NCBI RefSeq assembly: GCF_028198145.1
Contig: NZ_CP116338.1
Location: 1,612,001 to 1,676,000, forward strand
Origin: Microbacterium sp. nov. GSS16
GTDB lineage: Bacteria > Actinomycetota > Actinomycetes > Actinomycetales > Microbacteriaceae
Length of the DNA: 64,000 nt
Direction: 5' to 3'
The translations under genes and the position numbers were made by a program. Of the stretch, positions 51,445-60,375 are shown piece by piece (positions within the stretch are counted from its first letter, which is position 1; each line of letters opens with the position of its first letter). Under the pieces are notes generated by a model. It did no database searches. It saw only the letters and a program-made list of their open reading frames with translations, and had not been told where the DNA came from.

Positions 51445-52725
51445 TTACTCGTTGCTCTCGAAGATCTGCTCTGCGGCGTCCTGTGCCGCCGCGGCCGCCG
51501 CGGGCACGTCCTTCCCGAACACCCCCGCCTGCATCAGGCTGACGAACGGTCCGTTGGCGTCGCTGTAGACCGATGTGAACGACACGGTCACAGGCACGCG
51601 ACCGTTGGTCGTCGCTTCGGCCATGGCCGCGAACTCCGGCCCCTTCTCGCTGTACACGGTCTCGAGCAGGTCGGTACGGACTGGCGTGAAGCCTCCGTCG
51701 GAGAGGAAGGTCTGTGCATCGTCGCCGGTGGCCCACTCGAGGAACTTCCACGCTGCATCGCTGTTCGGAGTGCCGTTCGGGATAGCGAGCACGTCGCCGC
51801 CTGTGAAAGCCGCATTCTCGCCGGCCTTCTTACCAGGGAGTGGCACGACCCCGAGCTTGAACGGCAGCGGGTTCGCCATGAAGTTGGCCAGCTGGAACGA
51901 CCCCGTCGACACCATGCCGAGTTTGCCGTTCTCGAACGCGCCACCATAGTTCTCGCCACCGTCGACCTGCGAGGCCGTCGTGATCCCACCGCCTTCAACC
52001 GCGCTCTGCAGTTTCTCGATGAATTCGATCGCAAGCGGGTCGTCGAAAGTCGGAGCCGGGTTCAGCGAACCGCTCGAAGAGTCGAGGAAGTCGCCCCCTG
52101 CGGCCCACAGCATCGGTGCGAGGACGAACGCCGCACAACCACCGCAGCCGGCGGAGAAGTGGTAGCCCTCATAGTCACTGCCCAGCGCACCGATCGCGTT
52201 CGCCGCGTCGACGAACTCGTCCCAGGTCTGCGGTCCGTGCTCGGGGTCCAGCCCGGCTTCTTCGAAGAGGTCCTTGTTGTAGAACAGCGCCGACGCATCC
52301 GCGGTGAACGGTACGACGAAATTCGAGCCGTCCGATGTCCCCGCATCCAGCTGTCCCTTGAGTAGCGTATCTGCGTAGCTGAGCTCGTCGATACGGTCCG
52401 TGATGTCCTCGAAGCCGTTCTTCGAGACGAAGTATGCCGCCATGGCTACATCCATCGCCATGACGTCCGGCACGTCGCCTGCGCTGAGAGCCTGAGCGAA
52501 CTTCGTCGCGACGTCCGAATTCGGGATTGCGGTGACCTCGACCTTGAAACCCTCGTTCTCCGATTCGTACTTCTTCGCGAGGTCGCGCATGTACGACTCG
52601 CCGTCCGTCCGGGTCCAGATGGTCAGGGTGCTCGATGAGCCGCCGTCGGAGCAGGCGCTCAATCCGGCGACTGCTAACAGCGCGGTCACGGCCACGCCGG
52701 TGCTGCGGAGAATCTGCTTACGCAT
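51445..52725 (-). CDS. Extracellular sugar-binding lipoprotein (CUT1)
   Basis: 426 residues from the ATG at 52723-52725 (MRKQILRSTGVAVTALLAVA). A lipobox LSAC at the end of the signal peptide gives a lipid anchor. The mature protein has DGGSSSTLTIWTRTDGESYM, then FNKDLFEEAGL-like pattern YNKDLFEEAGLDPEHGPQTW and GTPNSDAAWKFLEWATGDDA, as in family 1 solute-binding proteins. It probably binds an arabinose-containing oligosaccharide, judging from the GH127 neighbour. Confidence 0.92.
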   Translation of the reverse strand: MRKQILRSTGVAVTALLAVAGLSACSDGGSSSTLTIWTRTDGESYMRDLAKKYESENEGFKVEVTAIPNSDVATKFAQALSAGDVPDVMAMDVAMAAYFVSKNGFEDITDRIDELSYADTLLKGQLDAGTSDGSNFVVPFTADASALFYNKDLFEEAGLDPEHGPQTWDEFVDAANAIGALGSDYEGYHFSAGCGGCAAFVLAPMLWAAGGDFLDSSSGSLNPAPTFDDPLAIEFIEKLQSAVEGGGITTASQVDGGENYGGAFENGKLGMVSTGSFQLANFMANPLPFKLGVVPLPGKKAGENAAFTGGDVLAIPNGTPNSDAAWKFLEWATGDDAQTFLSDGGFTPVRTDLLETVYSEKGPEFAAMAEATTNGRVPVTVSFTSVYSDANGPFVSLMQAGVFGKDVPAAAAAAQDAAEQIFESNE

Positions 52726-52754
52726 AACGTCAGTACCTTTCTTATGTTCTCGGG

Positions 52755-54680
52755 TCAGGATCGAAGGGTGGGGTGTGTCGGAAACGCCGGGAGCGGAAGC
52801 CAGACGCGCATGGCGCCGCTTGGCTGCTCTCCCCATGCGGCGTACGGCCGAAGCTCGAGCTGTCGGACTTCTCCTGCGCTAGGCGCGACCGGCTCCGAGC
52901 TGTACAGGGCGGCGTCGCTATCCGCGTCCGCCACTCGCACGTCTATGGTCAGCGCCGGCCCCAGACCGAGGATCGGGCCGCCCGACTTCGTGCGCACGTC
53001 GACGGCCTGGACCTCTGCGAGGTCGATGTCGAAGTCGTTGTGCGAAGCCTCGGCGCAGTACACGACCGGTCCGCGGGTCACCGCAAGAGTCCCGCGCATC
53101 GCGTCTGCCCGACGGTGGGGATAGCGCACCCGGGGTGCGGTCGGGAACTCGATGACGATCACCGTGCCGTCGATGAGATCGACGTCGGGCCGACACCATC
53201 CACCAGCGATCGGAACCGAGATCACCCGTCCATCCATTTCGATGGCGACGTCGCCCTCGGCGGCCCAAGCCGGGACACGGAACGCGATCCGGCGCCTGGA
53301 AGCATCGCCGTTGACGCGTGCTTCGACGCGCCCGTCTGCGGGATACGCCGTGCGAACTTCGATCACGGCGTCATCGAGTTCGATGTCCAGTTCCGCGAAA
53401 TGAGCGATCTCGAGGGTGTCACCATTCATGCTCGCTGCGTATTGCTCCAACGAGCCGAAAGTTCGCATGAAGTTCGGCGGGCAGCACGCACACGCGAACC
53501 ACGGGAGGCGCTTCGCGATCTCTTCCTCGCGGCTGGCGATATGGTGAGGCCGGCGCTGCAGCGGATTGCTGTAGGTGAACGAGTCTCCTTCAGCCGAGAT
53601 GCCGGACAGGACGACGTTGTACAGCGTCGTCTCCCCGATGTCGAGATAGTGAGCTTCGCCTGTGGCGAGATACATGCGCCACGACCAGCCGAACAACGCG
53701 ATACCTGCACAAGTCTCGGAGTACGAACGGTCCGGGGGCAGTTCATAGGCCGTACCGAAGGCCTCGTCCTGGTGCCGTGAGCCCGTGCCACCGGTCAGAT
53801 ACAGGCGGCACGAGACCATGTCGTCCCACTGCGTCCGCATGGCTTCGAGGAGGGCTGGATCGCCTCGCTCCAAGAAGAGGTCGGTGACGCCTTCATTCAG
53901 GTAGATCGCGCGGACGGCGTGGCCTCGCATGATCTTGGTCTCGAGCACGCTGGCGTCATCCTGGTAGTACGGGGCTCCGAATCGAGCGCTCTCGATGAAA
54001 CCCGATCCCCGGCGGCGGATGAAGCGCTCCGCAAGATCTGTGTAGCGCTCCTCGCCGATCTCTCGCGCGAGCTCGATCAGCGCCATCTCGATCAGCGGGT
54101 GCCCGCAGTATTCGACGTCGTCCTCGGCTCCGAAGAGGTCATCGACCAGGTCGGCGAAACGGACGGCGACCGCAAGCAATCGGTCGTCGGCCATTGCCCG
54201 CTTCGCGGCGAGAGCCGCTTGCAGCATGTGTCCCAGAACGTAGAGCTCGTGACCATGCTCGAAGTTCGACCACGGCTCGCAGCCGGGGTTCGCCATGAAG
54301 GCCGAGTCGAGGTATCCGCTCTCGTCCTGTGCTCGAGCAATCAGCTCGACCGTGTCGTCGAAGAACTCGCGAAGTTCTCGGTCGTCTTCGCGTCCGAGCT
54401 CCCACGCGATGGCTTCGAGCGTCTTGTAGACGTCGGAGTCCGCGAATAGGGGGCCACGCCACGGGGCGTCCGACTCTCCGACCAGACGTCGGAGATTATC
54501 GAGGTTTCCGTAGCTCTCGAGCTTGTCGAGACCATGCGGGATCGTGACCTTGCGATTCCGCTCGTGCCACGCTTCCCAGAGCCCGCCCGCGACTTTCGCC
54601 GCGCCGAGCGGCATCGGCTGACGCACCCCGAACACGTTGGGGCCGACGGCGCCTGAACGCGTTTCCTTCATGACTTCCAC
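52755..54680 (-). CDS. GH127 beta-L-arabinofuranosidase
   Basis: 641 residues from a GTG at 54678-54680 behind GAGGGAG; an ATG at 54669-54671 is an alternative. An (alpha/alpha)6 barrel with the family motifs: general acid/base Glu and zinc-ligand Cys in SYSETCAGIALFGWSWRMYL, and the Cys cluster FACACCPPNFMRTFGSLEQY containing the nucleophilic Cys. No signal peptide, so it is cytoplasmic and acts on imported beta-L-arabinofuranosides. First gene of the operon with its importer, divergent from the LacI gene. Confidence 0.92.
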   Translation of the reverse strand: MEVMKETRSGAVGPNVFGVRQPMPLGAAKVAGGLWEAWHERNRKVTIPHGLDKLESYGNLDNLRRLVGESDAPWRGPLFADSDVYKTLEAIAWELGREDDRELREFFDDTVELIARAQDESGYLDSAFMANPGCEPWSNFEHGHELYVLGHMLQAALAAKRAMADDRLLAVAVRFADLVDDLFGAEDDVEYCGHPLIEMALIELAREIGEERYTDLAERFIRRRGSGFIESARFGAPYYQDDASVLETKIMRGHAVRAIYLNEGVTDLFLERGDPALLEAMRTQWDDMVSCRLYLTGGTGSRHQDEAFGTAYELPPDRSYSETCAGIALFGWSWRMYLATGEAHYLDIGETTLYNVVLSGISAEGDSFTYSNPLQRRPHHIASREEEIAKRLPWFACACCPPNFMRTFGSLEQYAASMNGDTLEIAHFAELDIELDDAVIEVRTAYPADGRVEARVNGDASRRRIAFRVPAWAAEGDVAIEMDGRVISVPIAGGWCRPDVDLIDGTVIVIEFPTAPRVRYPHRRADAMRGTLAVTRGPVVYCAEASHNDFDIDLAEVQAVDVRTKSGGPILGLGPALTIDVRVADADSDAALYSSEPVAPSAGEVRQLELRPYAAWGEQPSGAMRVWLPLPAFPTHPTLRS

Positions 54681-54754
54681 GCAACTCCCTCGTCACTGTA
54701 TGCCCATCGGGTGCGCGCGCGCCCGGATCATCGTCGGCCAGCATACGGGAAGCC

Positions 54755-54766
54755 GAAACCGTTTTC
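54755..54766. promoter_or_regulatory. LacI-type operator in the GH127/LacI divergon
   Basis: GAAACCGTTTTC is a near-palindrome (10 of 12 positions) with the central CG typical of LacI-family operators. It lies between the divergent GH127 and LacI genes, 75 bp before the GH127 start. A TTTCACGAA about 5 bp further could be part of a second half-site. Confidence 0.55.
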
Positions 54767-54868
54767 AAAGTTTCACGAATAGGCGACACCTCACCCCGGA
54801 ATTCCGGGTGGCCTGTAGGATCAGAGTCGACAACCAGAATTTCGACTGCGACCGCTGCGAGGAGCGAC

Positions 54869-55879
54869 ATGCGACGACCGAGCTCCAAGCTGACGGATGT
54901 CGCGAAGCTCGCCGGTGTCTCCGTGGCGACTGCGTCAAAGGCCCTCAATGGTCGGAAAGAGGTCGCACCTGCCACGCGCCTGCGTGTGCAACGCGCTGCC
55001 GAACAGCTTGCGTTCGTACACAATCGGCAAGCGCGCAGTCTGTCGACCGGCAGAACCGGCATAGTCGGCCTTCTGACATCCGATCTCGAGGGTCGTTTCA
55101 GTCTTCCGATCCTCATGGGGGCTGAAGACGCCTTCGGGGCGGAACAGACATCGATTCTCCTGAGCGACGCTCGGGGCGACACAGTGAGAGAACTCCGACA
55201 CGTCGACACTTTCGTACAGCAGCGGGTCGATGCGCTGATGGTCGTCGGAAGCCGCACGGATCCGCGGCGTTCGCTCGGCACCTCGCACGACTTTCCGATC
55301 GTCTATGTCTACACTCCTTCGGAGTCAGCCGAGGATTGCTCGCTCACCATCGACAACGTGGATGCCGGCTTCAAAGTCGCGGAGCATCTTGCGGTGATCG
55401 GACGACAGCGATTGCTCCACATCACAGGCCCGCTCGGCGACGCAGCCGCGCGCGACCGAGCGCAGGGAATCGATGCGTTCATCAGTGCCTCCGCTTCTTC
55501 CTTGCGGCTCAGCGACCGCACGAGCTACGGAGAGTGGAGCGAACGCTGGGGTCGTTCCGCCGCTCTGATGGCGATCGACAGGGGTGTCGAGTTCGACGCG
55601 ATCGTCTGCGACTCGGACCAGATCGCGCGAGGCGCTCTGGGTGCACTCGCGATGCTCGGCATCGCGGTGCCCGGAGAGGTCGCCATCGCCAGTTTCGACA
55701 ACTGGGAACTGCTCGTCGCGGACACGGCCCCTCCCATCACGAGCGTCGATATGAAACTGACTCAGCTCGGTCAGCAGGCGGCGGGTCTCCTCACCGACGC
55801 GATCTCGGGAACGCCGCTGCCGCTCGGTGTGCAGCGCATGAACGCCAGCCTGGTCGTCCGTGGCTCGACGGTCCCGTGA
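54869..55879 (+). CDS. LacI-family transcriptional regulator
   Basis: 336 residues. N-terminal HTH and hinge: SSKLTDVAKLAGVSVATASK, ALNGRKEVAPATRLRVQRAA. A periplasmic-binding-like sensor domain follows, with TGIVGLLTSDLEGRFSLPIL, IVYVYTPSESAEDCSLTIDN and the ending VDMKLTQLGQQAAGLLTDAI. It probably represses the divergent beta-L-arabinofuranoside operon until arabinose or a derivative binds. RBS GCGAGGAGCGAC precedes the ATG. Confidence 0.92.
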   Translation: MRRPSSKLTDVAKLAGVSVATASKALNGRKEVAPATRLRVQRAAEQLAFVHNRQARSLSTGRTGIVGLLTSDLEGRFSLPILMGAEDAFGAEQTSILLSDARGDTVRELRHVDTFVQQRVDALMVVGSRTDPRRSLGTSHDFPIVYVYTPSESAEDCSLTIDNVDAGFKVAEHLAVIGRQRLLHITGPLGDAAARDRAQGIDAFISASASSLRLSDRTSYGEWSERWGRSAALMAIDRGVEFDAIVCDSDQIARGALGALAMLGIAVPGEVAIASFDNWELLVADTAPPITSVDMKLTQLGQQAAGLLTDAISGTPLPLGVQRMNASLVVRGSTVP

Positions 55880-55933
55880 GCGCATTGCACCCCCGGTTGC
55901 GCTGCCTCGTGGCCGGCACCCCGACGCTCGCGC

Positions 55934-57457
55934 TCAGCTCTCGCTCTCGAGGAACAGGCCCTCGCTGTGCCGGACGGCTTGGAAGAGCAGGTGGATGGGC
56001 AGCACATGGGCGGGGTCGGTGAGATCGACGTCGAGCTCTGCCGCGCGGTGGAGCCTCGACTGCACGGTGTTGCGGTGCAGGCCGAGGCGTGCGGCGGCGG
56101 TCGATATCGACCCGTTCGCCGACAGGTAGCCGACCACCGCCTTGATGAGGCGAGGCGCTGACGGGTCGGCGAGCAGGCGTGGGAACAGCGCTGCGACGAG
56201 CTGCTCGGCGAGATCGACCGGCACGAGGCGGTGCATCAGGCGGAGGGGTGCGCTCTCGAATTCCACGAGCGCATCGGAGCCGGGTGCGTCGCCCGACGTG
56301 GTGGGGGGATCCGCCAGACGCGCCGCCAGCCAGGCCTCCCGGACGGCATGCCTCGCCTCGGTGGGGGAGCGGTGGATGCGCGAGGAGCCTCCGGCGATCG
56401 GGGCTCCCGCCGCGCGTACGAAACTGCTTCTCACCTGCTCCAGTGCCCTCGTGCGCTGGCCGGGATCCTCGGCGGGCAGGAACCCGATCCAGCCGCCGTC
56501 GAATCGGGCGAGCGGGGCTTCGGGGAACGCCATCAGCCAGAGCTGATGCACGAGCGCGCCCACCCGGTCGGGCTCGGACGTGAGCAGGCACACGGCGAAG
56601 AAGGAACCGTCGAGGGGCGCCTGCGGCCGGGTCCCGATCTCTCCTGCTTCCGGATCCGTGAATGACGCGACGGAAGCGGAGCCGGTGAGAGTGGTGATCG
56701 AGATCGCCGGAAGTGACGAGCGAGTCGCCTTCAGGCGCTGCTCGAGCAGCAGTGCCCTCACCGAGGACGCCGCGCCGGCGAGCAGCTGCTCGCCGAACAC
56801 CACGGCCTGGGCGGGCACCCTGGCGAGAAGCAGGTCGGGTTCGGCGTCTCGACCCTCTGCGCTCGTCCCGAGGCGCGCCCTCACCAGCGACGAGCGCTGC
56901 GATTGTGCTTCGCTGCCGGCAGGCACCGGCGACGCGAGGGTGCGAGCCCCCGACGATTCGATCCACACCTCGGCGCCACCGAGCTCGTCGGAGAGCATCT
57001 CGACGGCCTGCGCCGGCCCCGGCACGTCGGCCAGCCGGTCGACGACGGCGCGCACGCGCACCATCGCCTCGGCGCGTGCAGCTCCGATCCGGATCGCGGC
57101 ATCGATGGCCAGGCGGGTCATGTCGCGACGGGTGGTGAGCAGCGAGACCTCCAGGCGCTTCGCCAGTTCGATGACGGAGGCGGTGAACGGCTGCTCAGGG
57201 ACGATGAGCGCGCACGCCCGGCGCTCCCACGCGTAGCGCAGGGCTGCGGAGATCATCCAGCCTCCGCGTGCGGCGCCTCGCGCGAGCAGCACCACGGTGT
57301 CAGGGCCGACCGATCCGATGTCCTCGAAATCGGAGACCAGGGCGAGGTCGCGAACGGGACTGCGGTCGGATACGAGGTGCAGCACGGAGAGCCCGGTGAG
57401 CTCGCGGGCATCGATGAGGTCGCGCAGCTCGACGGCTCCCGCAGACGATCGGTTCAT
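55934..57457 (-). CDS. PucR-family transcriptional regulator
   Basis: 507 residues from the ATG at 57455-57457 (MNRSSAGAVELRDLIDAREL). An N-terminal PucR sensor-like region (DIGSVGPDTVVLLARGAARG) is followed by a GGDEF-like degenerate middle and a C-terminal HTH_30 domain: KAVVGYLSANGSISTAAARL, GLHRNTVQSRLHRAAELD. PucR proteins often activate purine, hydantoin or amino-acid breakdown. The ATG overlaps the end of the DUF917 gene by 4 bp. It probably controls this cluster. Confidence 0.85.
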   Translation of the reverse strand: MNRSSAGAVELRDLIDARELTGLSVLHLVSDRSPVRDLALVSDFEDIGSVGPDTVVLLARGAARGGWMISAALRYAWERRACALIVPEQPFTASVIELAKRLEVSLLTTRRDMTRLAIDAAIRIGAARAEAMVRVRAVVDRLADVPGPAQAVEMLSDELGGAEVWIESSGARTLASPVPAGSEAQSQRSSLVRARLGTSAEGRDAEPDLLLARVPAQAVVFGEQLLAGAASSVRALLLEQRLKATRSSLPAISITTLTGSASVASFTDPEAGEIGTRPQAPLDGSFFAVCLLTSEPDRVGALVHQLWLMAFPEAPLARFDGGWIGFLPAEDPGQRTRALEQVRSSFVRAAGAPIAGGSSRIHRSPTEARHAVREAWLAARLADPPTTSGDAPGSDALVEFESAPLRLMHRLVPVDLAEQLVAALFPRLLADPSAPRLIKAVVGYLSANGSISTAAARLGLHRNTVQSRLHRAAELDVDLTDPAHVLPIHLLFQAVRHSEGLFLESES

Positions 57458-58536
57458 GTCGGGCCTCTTCCTCGGTCGGGCAGCAGCGAGTGCAGTGTCT
57501 CGGGAGCGGCCAGGCGACGGCCCTCCGGTGTGTACCACTGCGGAGCCGCCGGAAGCACGACCAGGTCGAGCGTGTTGCCCACCCACAGGTCGTCGAGGCT
57601 GGCGACGCGACCGTCATCCGGATGCAGCATGGTGATGATGTCGGGGATCACCGCCTCCGGTGCGCCGTCGACCATCAGCAGGAGCAGCTCGTTCTGGATC
57701 TCCAGCTGCACGAAGCGACCCTGCGACTCCTCGATGAGCACGACGCTCGACGGGTGATCCGGCTCGCCGGCGGGCGCGGGGCGGGAGAGTCCGGCGACGT
57801 CCGCGACCCGAGCCCGGATGATCCGCCGCACGCCCTCGCTCCGGCGGAGCCGCTGGTGCTTCTCGCTCGTGGTCGCGTCGGAGTCGAGGATCCTCCCGAT
57901 GCGCACCATCCTCGACACGCTTCCGAGCACCCCTGTCCGGGCGAGGTCCCTGGCCGTCATCGGGTAGAGCGCCGTCGCCGACCAGCCCCCGAACTCCTCG
58001 GCCAGGGCTCTGACCAGGCGCTCCGCCCGCCGGGGCTCGCGCACGCGCAGGAACGCGGATTCTCCGACGGGGCCGGTCGCAGCCAGCGGCCCTGCAGGAA
58101 GGCCGGCAAGGGTGAACAGCGACTGGAACAGCAGGGGGAACACTCGCCCCATCGGATCGGCATCGATGACGGGGCGCCCGAGCTGCATTCCGGTGAGCAG
58201 GGGGACCATCGAGTTCACGTTTGCCGCCGCGAGCGGGAACAGCCCCTCGATGCGCGTCTCCAGCTCGCGTTCGAGCAGCTCGACGCTGCTGACGAACTCG
58301 TCGCCGGCCGGCCGCAGCTCAGACAGCGGCAGTCCGTTGTTGACGAAGCCGACGGCGGCGACGAGCGCATCCTCCTCGAGGTCCTCTACACCGAGCAGCT
58401 CGGGCGCCTCATTCCCGTTCGCCATGCGCGCGAGGATCCGGTCCTGCTGCTCATCGCACCACTCCGGATCGGCGGCACAGGCGAGGAAGAGTGCGCCCGT
58501 TCGCAGGTGCCGGACGTCTTCAGCGCTGAGCTGCAC
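57454..58536 (-). CDS. DUF917 (S-methyl thiohydantoin desulfurase-like) protein
   Basis: 360 residues from the GTG at 58534-58536 (VQLSAEDVRHLRTGALFLAC), inside the end of the upstream gene (17-bp overlap). N-terminal domain: GVEDLEEDALVAAVGFVNNG, LFPLAAANVNSMVPLLTGMQ. C-terminal beta domain: DHPSSVVLIEESQGRFVQLE. I recall DUF917 as now linked to thiohydantoin breakdown, and as often encoded beside hydantoinase/oxoprolinase subunits, as here. Substrate not determined. Confidence 0.8.
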   Translation of the reverse strand: MQLSAEDVRHLRTGALFLACAADPEWCDEQQDRILARMANGNEAPELLGVEDLEEDALVAAVGFVNNGLPLSELRPAGDEFVSSVELLERELETRIEGLFPLAAANVNSMVPLLTGMQLGRPVIDADPMGRVFPLLFQSLFTLAGLPAGPLAATGPVGESAFLRVREPRRAERLVRALAEEFGGWSATALYPMTARDLARTGVLGSVSRMVRIGRILDSDATTSEKHQRLRRSEGVRRIIRARVADVAGLSRPAPAGEPDHPSSVVLIEESQGRFVQLEIQNELLLLMVDGAPEAVIPDIITMLHPDDGRVASLDDLWVGNTLDLVVLPAAPQWYTPEGRRLAAPETLHSLLPDRGRGPT

Positions 58537-59806
58537 GGCGCACCCCCCTGTCGAGCAGGTCGCCGACGGGGTCGCCGGCGACTCCCCTGACACGCACCGA
58601 GACGACTCGCGCGTGCTCGTAAGTGGTGGCCACGAGCTGCGATTCCAGGATGCGGACGGACGACGGCAGCGCCCCGAAGGCGGCGAGCCTGCCACGGACC
58701 CGCGCCTCGGCCGCCTGCAGCTCCTGCGCCATCTCCGTCGCGTTCACGGCGCCGACGGTTCCGAGGGCCCAGTCGGAGAGCGGAGCGCAGGCGGCTCCGA
58801 GCGCCCGCAGGTCATCATCGGTCTCCACCGCGCCTTCATCGTCGAGCCAGACGGGCAGCGAAGCTCCGGCGACCCGCACGAGCCGGGGCGCCGGCGTCCG
58901 TCCGTGGAGCAGGATCTCGGTCGCGGGAACCAGGTGGGCGGCCTGCGTCGACAGGCGGGTGTCATTCCAGCGCAGCCGCGGTATAACGGCAGGCGTGCCC
59001 GCGCGCAGCGTCCCCAGTGTGAGCCCCTTCTCGGTCGCGAGCAGGAGATCGCCGTCGTCGAGTCCGCAGAGCGCCGCCGCACCCAGGAACTCGATCGGAG
59101 CGGCCGAGAAAGCCGAGTGGATGGGCTCGGCAGGGAGCCGGCTGAGCGGCACACGGCCGCCGTCGTTCCGCGTGACCGAGAGGCGGGCCTCGGGGAACCG
59201 GCGCCCGGCGACGAGTGCGAGTGAGGTGGCGAGCGTCTCCGCGTCGGGAACGAGCGCGTCGTTCAGGATCGCCGTGTGCTCTCGGGTCGCGAAGGAGTTG
59301 CTGTCGAAGGCGTGGGAGAACACCACGTTGAGCGGCCCGCCGTGCTCGAGCAGGATCTCGCCTGCGGCGAGTTCGTGCGCGGGGTTGACGAGCGCGCCGA
59401 CGCTCGTGATGACGACGCGGGATCCGGCCGGGATCGCGGCGGCGGCCGCTCGGAACCCCTCGGCGTCGAACGGCGCGAGCTCCTCGCCGAGTGTCGTGTG
59501 TCCTCCTCGAACGTGAAGGATGGGCGCGTCGCCGGCGCGCGGCTCATCCGCGAGCGCGACGGGCGGCCGGGGAGCGATGCGGACGAGGGCGAGCGGCGCG
59601 GCGTCCGTGCGGTGCAGCACGCCGCTCAGGTCGAACACGATCGACGACACCGTATCCGCGGATTGCGCGATGCGACCGAGTAGCCGGTCGACGGACTGCT
59701 CGACCCGGGCCCCGATGACCGCGTCTTCCACTATCGAATGCGTCCGGTCCGGGCGCAGCAGCGCGGCGGCGACGCGCCGCTCCAGCACTGCGATACCGAC
59801 GCGCAT
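58520..59806 (-). CDS. Hydantoinase/oxoprolinase-like (HyuA-type) protein
   Basis: 428 residues, shorter than the 500-700 usual for full HyuA. An ASKHA-like fold is suggested by VGIAVLERRVAAALLRPDR at the N-terminus, SSIVFDLSGVLHRTDAAPLA, HAFDSNSFATREHTAILNDA, FLGAAALCGLDDGDLLLATE and LRWNDTRLSTQAAHLVPATE. The partner HyuB-type subunit is not found. ATP-dependent opening of a hydantoin or oxoproline-like ring is the family reaction. First gene of the minus-strand arm. Confidence 0.7.
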   Translation of the reverse strand: MRVGIAVLERRVAAALLRPDRTHSIVEDAVIGARVEQSVDRLLGRIAQSADTVSSIVFDLSGVLHRTDAAPLALVRIAPRPPVALADEPRAGDAPILHVRGGHTTLGEELAPFDAEGFRAAAAAIPAGSRVVITSVGALVNPAHELAAGEILLEHGGPLNVVFSHAFDSNSFATREHTAILNDALVPDAETLATSLALVAGRRFPEARLSVTRNDGGRVPLSRLPAEPIHSAFSAAPIEFLGAAALCGLDDGDLLLATEKGLTLGTLRAGTPAVIPRLRWNDTRLSTQAAHLVPATEILLHGRTPAPRLVRVAGASLPVWLDDEGAVETDDDLRALGAACAPLSDWALGTVGAVNATEMAQELQAAEARVRGRLAAFGALPSSVRILESQLVATTYEHARVVSVRVRGVAGDPVGDLLDRGVRRAAQR

Positions 59807-59903
59807 GCGTCCGCTCCCTTGCGAATCGTGGTTCGGATACCTGGCGTGTGTCCCTGCCGGTATCAGTCAGTTCATTCTTTTGCATTTCAGGATGCTTCCG
59901 CAA

Positions 59904-59918
59904 TGTGCAACTTGCACA
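59904..59918. promoter_or_regulatory. Perfect 15-bp palindrome between the divergent arms
   Basis: TGTGCAA-C-TTGCACA lies 98 bp before the HyuA-type start and 104 bp before the ABM-domain start, in an AT-richer gap of 215 bp. It is a good candidate operator for both arms; binding by the PucR-type regulator is a guess. Confidence 0.6.
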
Positions 59919-60021
59919 GAGGCACTCGATGCAAGGTGGATAGCTTCATGGGGCAGCGCCGCGGATCGACCGAACCGCACCGCCGCAACCCGTCGATCGA
60001 GACAATGGAGTACGAGACCTG

Positions 60022-60342
60022 ATGATCCGCTCAGTCCTGACCCTGCACACGTCACCAGCGCAGGCGGAGTCCGTGCTGGAGCTCTACCGCAACGAGGCGA
60101 TTCTGCAGGAGTCGCTCGACCTGACCCGCGCCGTCAGCTCGGAGATCGCCACAGCGATCGACGGGTCGGGGGAGATCATCGTGACTGCCGTGTGGCCCGA
60201 CGAAGCCGCGTATCAGGAGTGGCTCGACCACCCGAATCGCGGGCGCACCGCCCCTGAGCTCTCGGCGCTCCTCGCCGATGCCCGCATCGGGGTCGGTCGG
60301 CTGTACGAGGTCGACCACCGCGTGTCCAGAACCGAGATCTGA
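60022..60342 (+). CDS. Antibiotic-biosynthesis-monooxygenase (ABM)-domain protein
   Basis: 106 residues. A dimeric alpha+beta barrel of the ABM/EthD type: IRSVLTLHTSPAQAESVLEL, IIVTAVWPDEAAYQEWLDHP. Such domains are cofactor-free oxygenases, isomerases or dehydratases; no specific motif identifies the reaction. First gene of the plus-strand arm, 33 bp before the binding-protein gene. Probably acts on the imported compound. Confidence 0.75.
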   Translation: MIRSVLTLHTSPAQAESVLELYRNEAILQESLDLTRAVSSEIATAIDGSGEIIVTAVWPDEAAYQEWLDHPNRGRTAPELSALLADARIGVGRLYEVDHRVSRTEI

Positions 60343-60375
60343 GCCCACCCGAACCCCTCACGAAAGAAGAATGCA

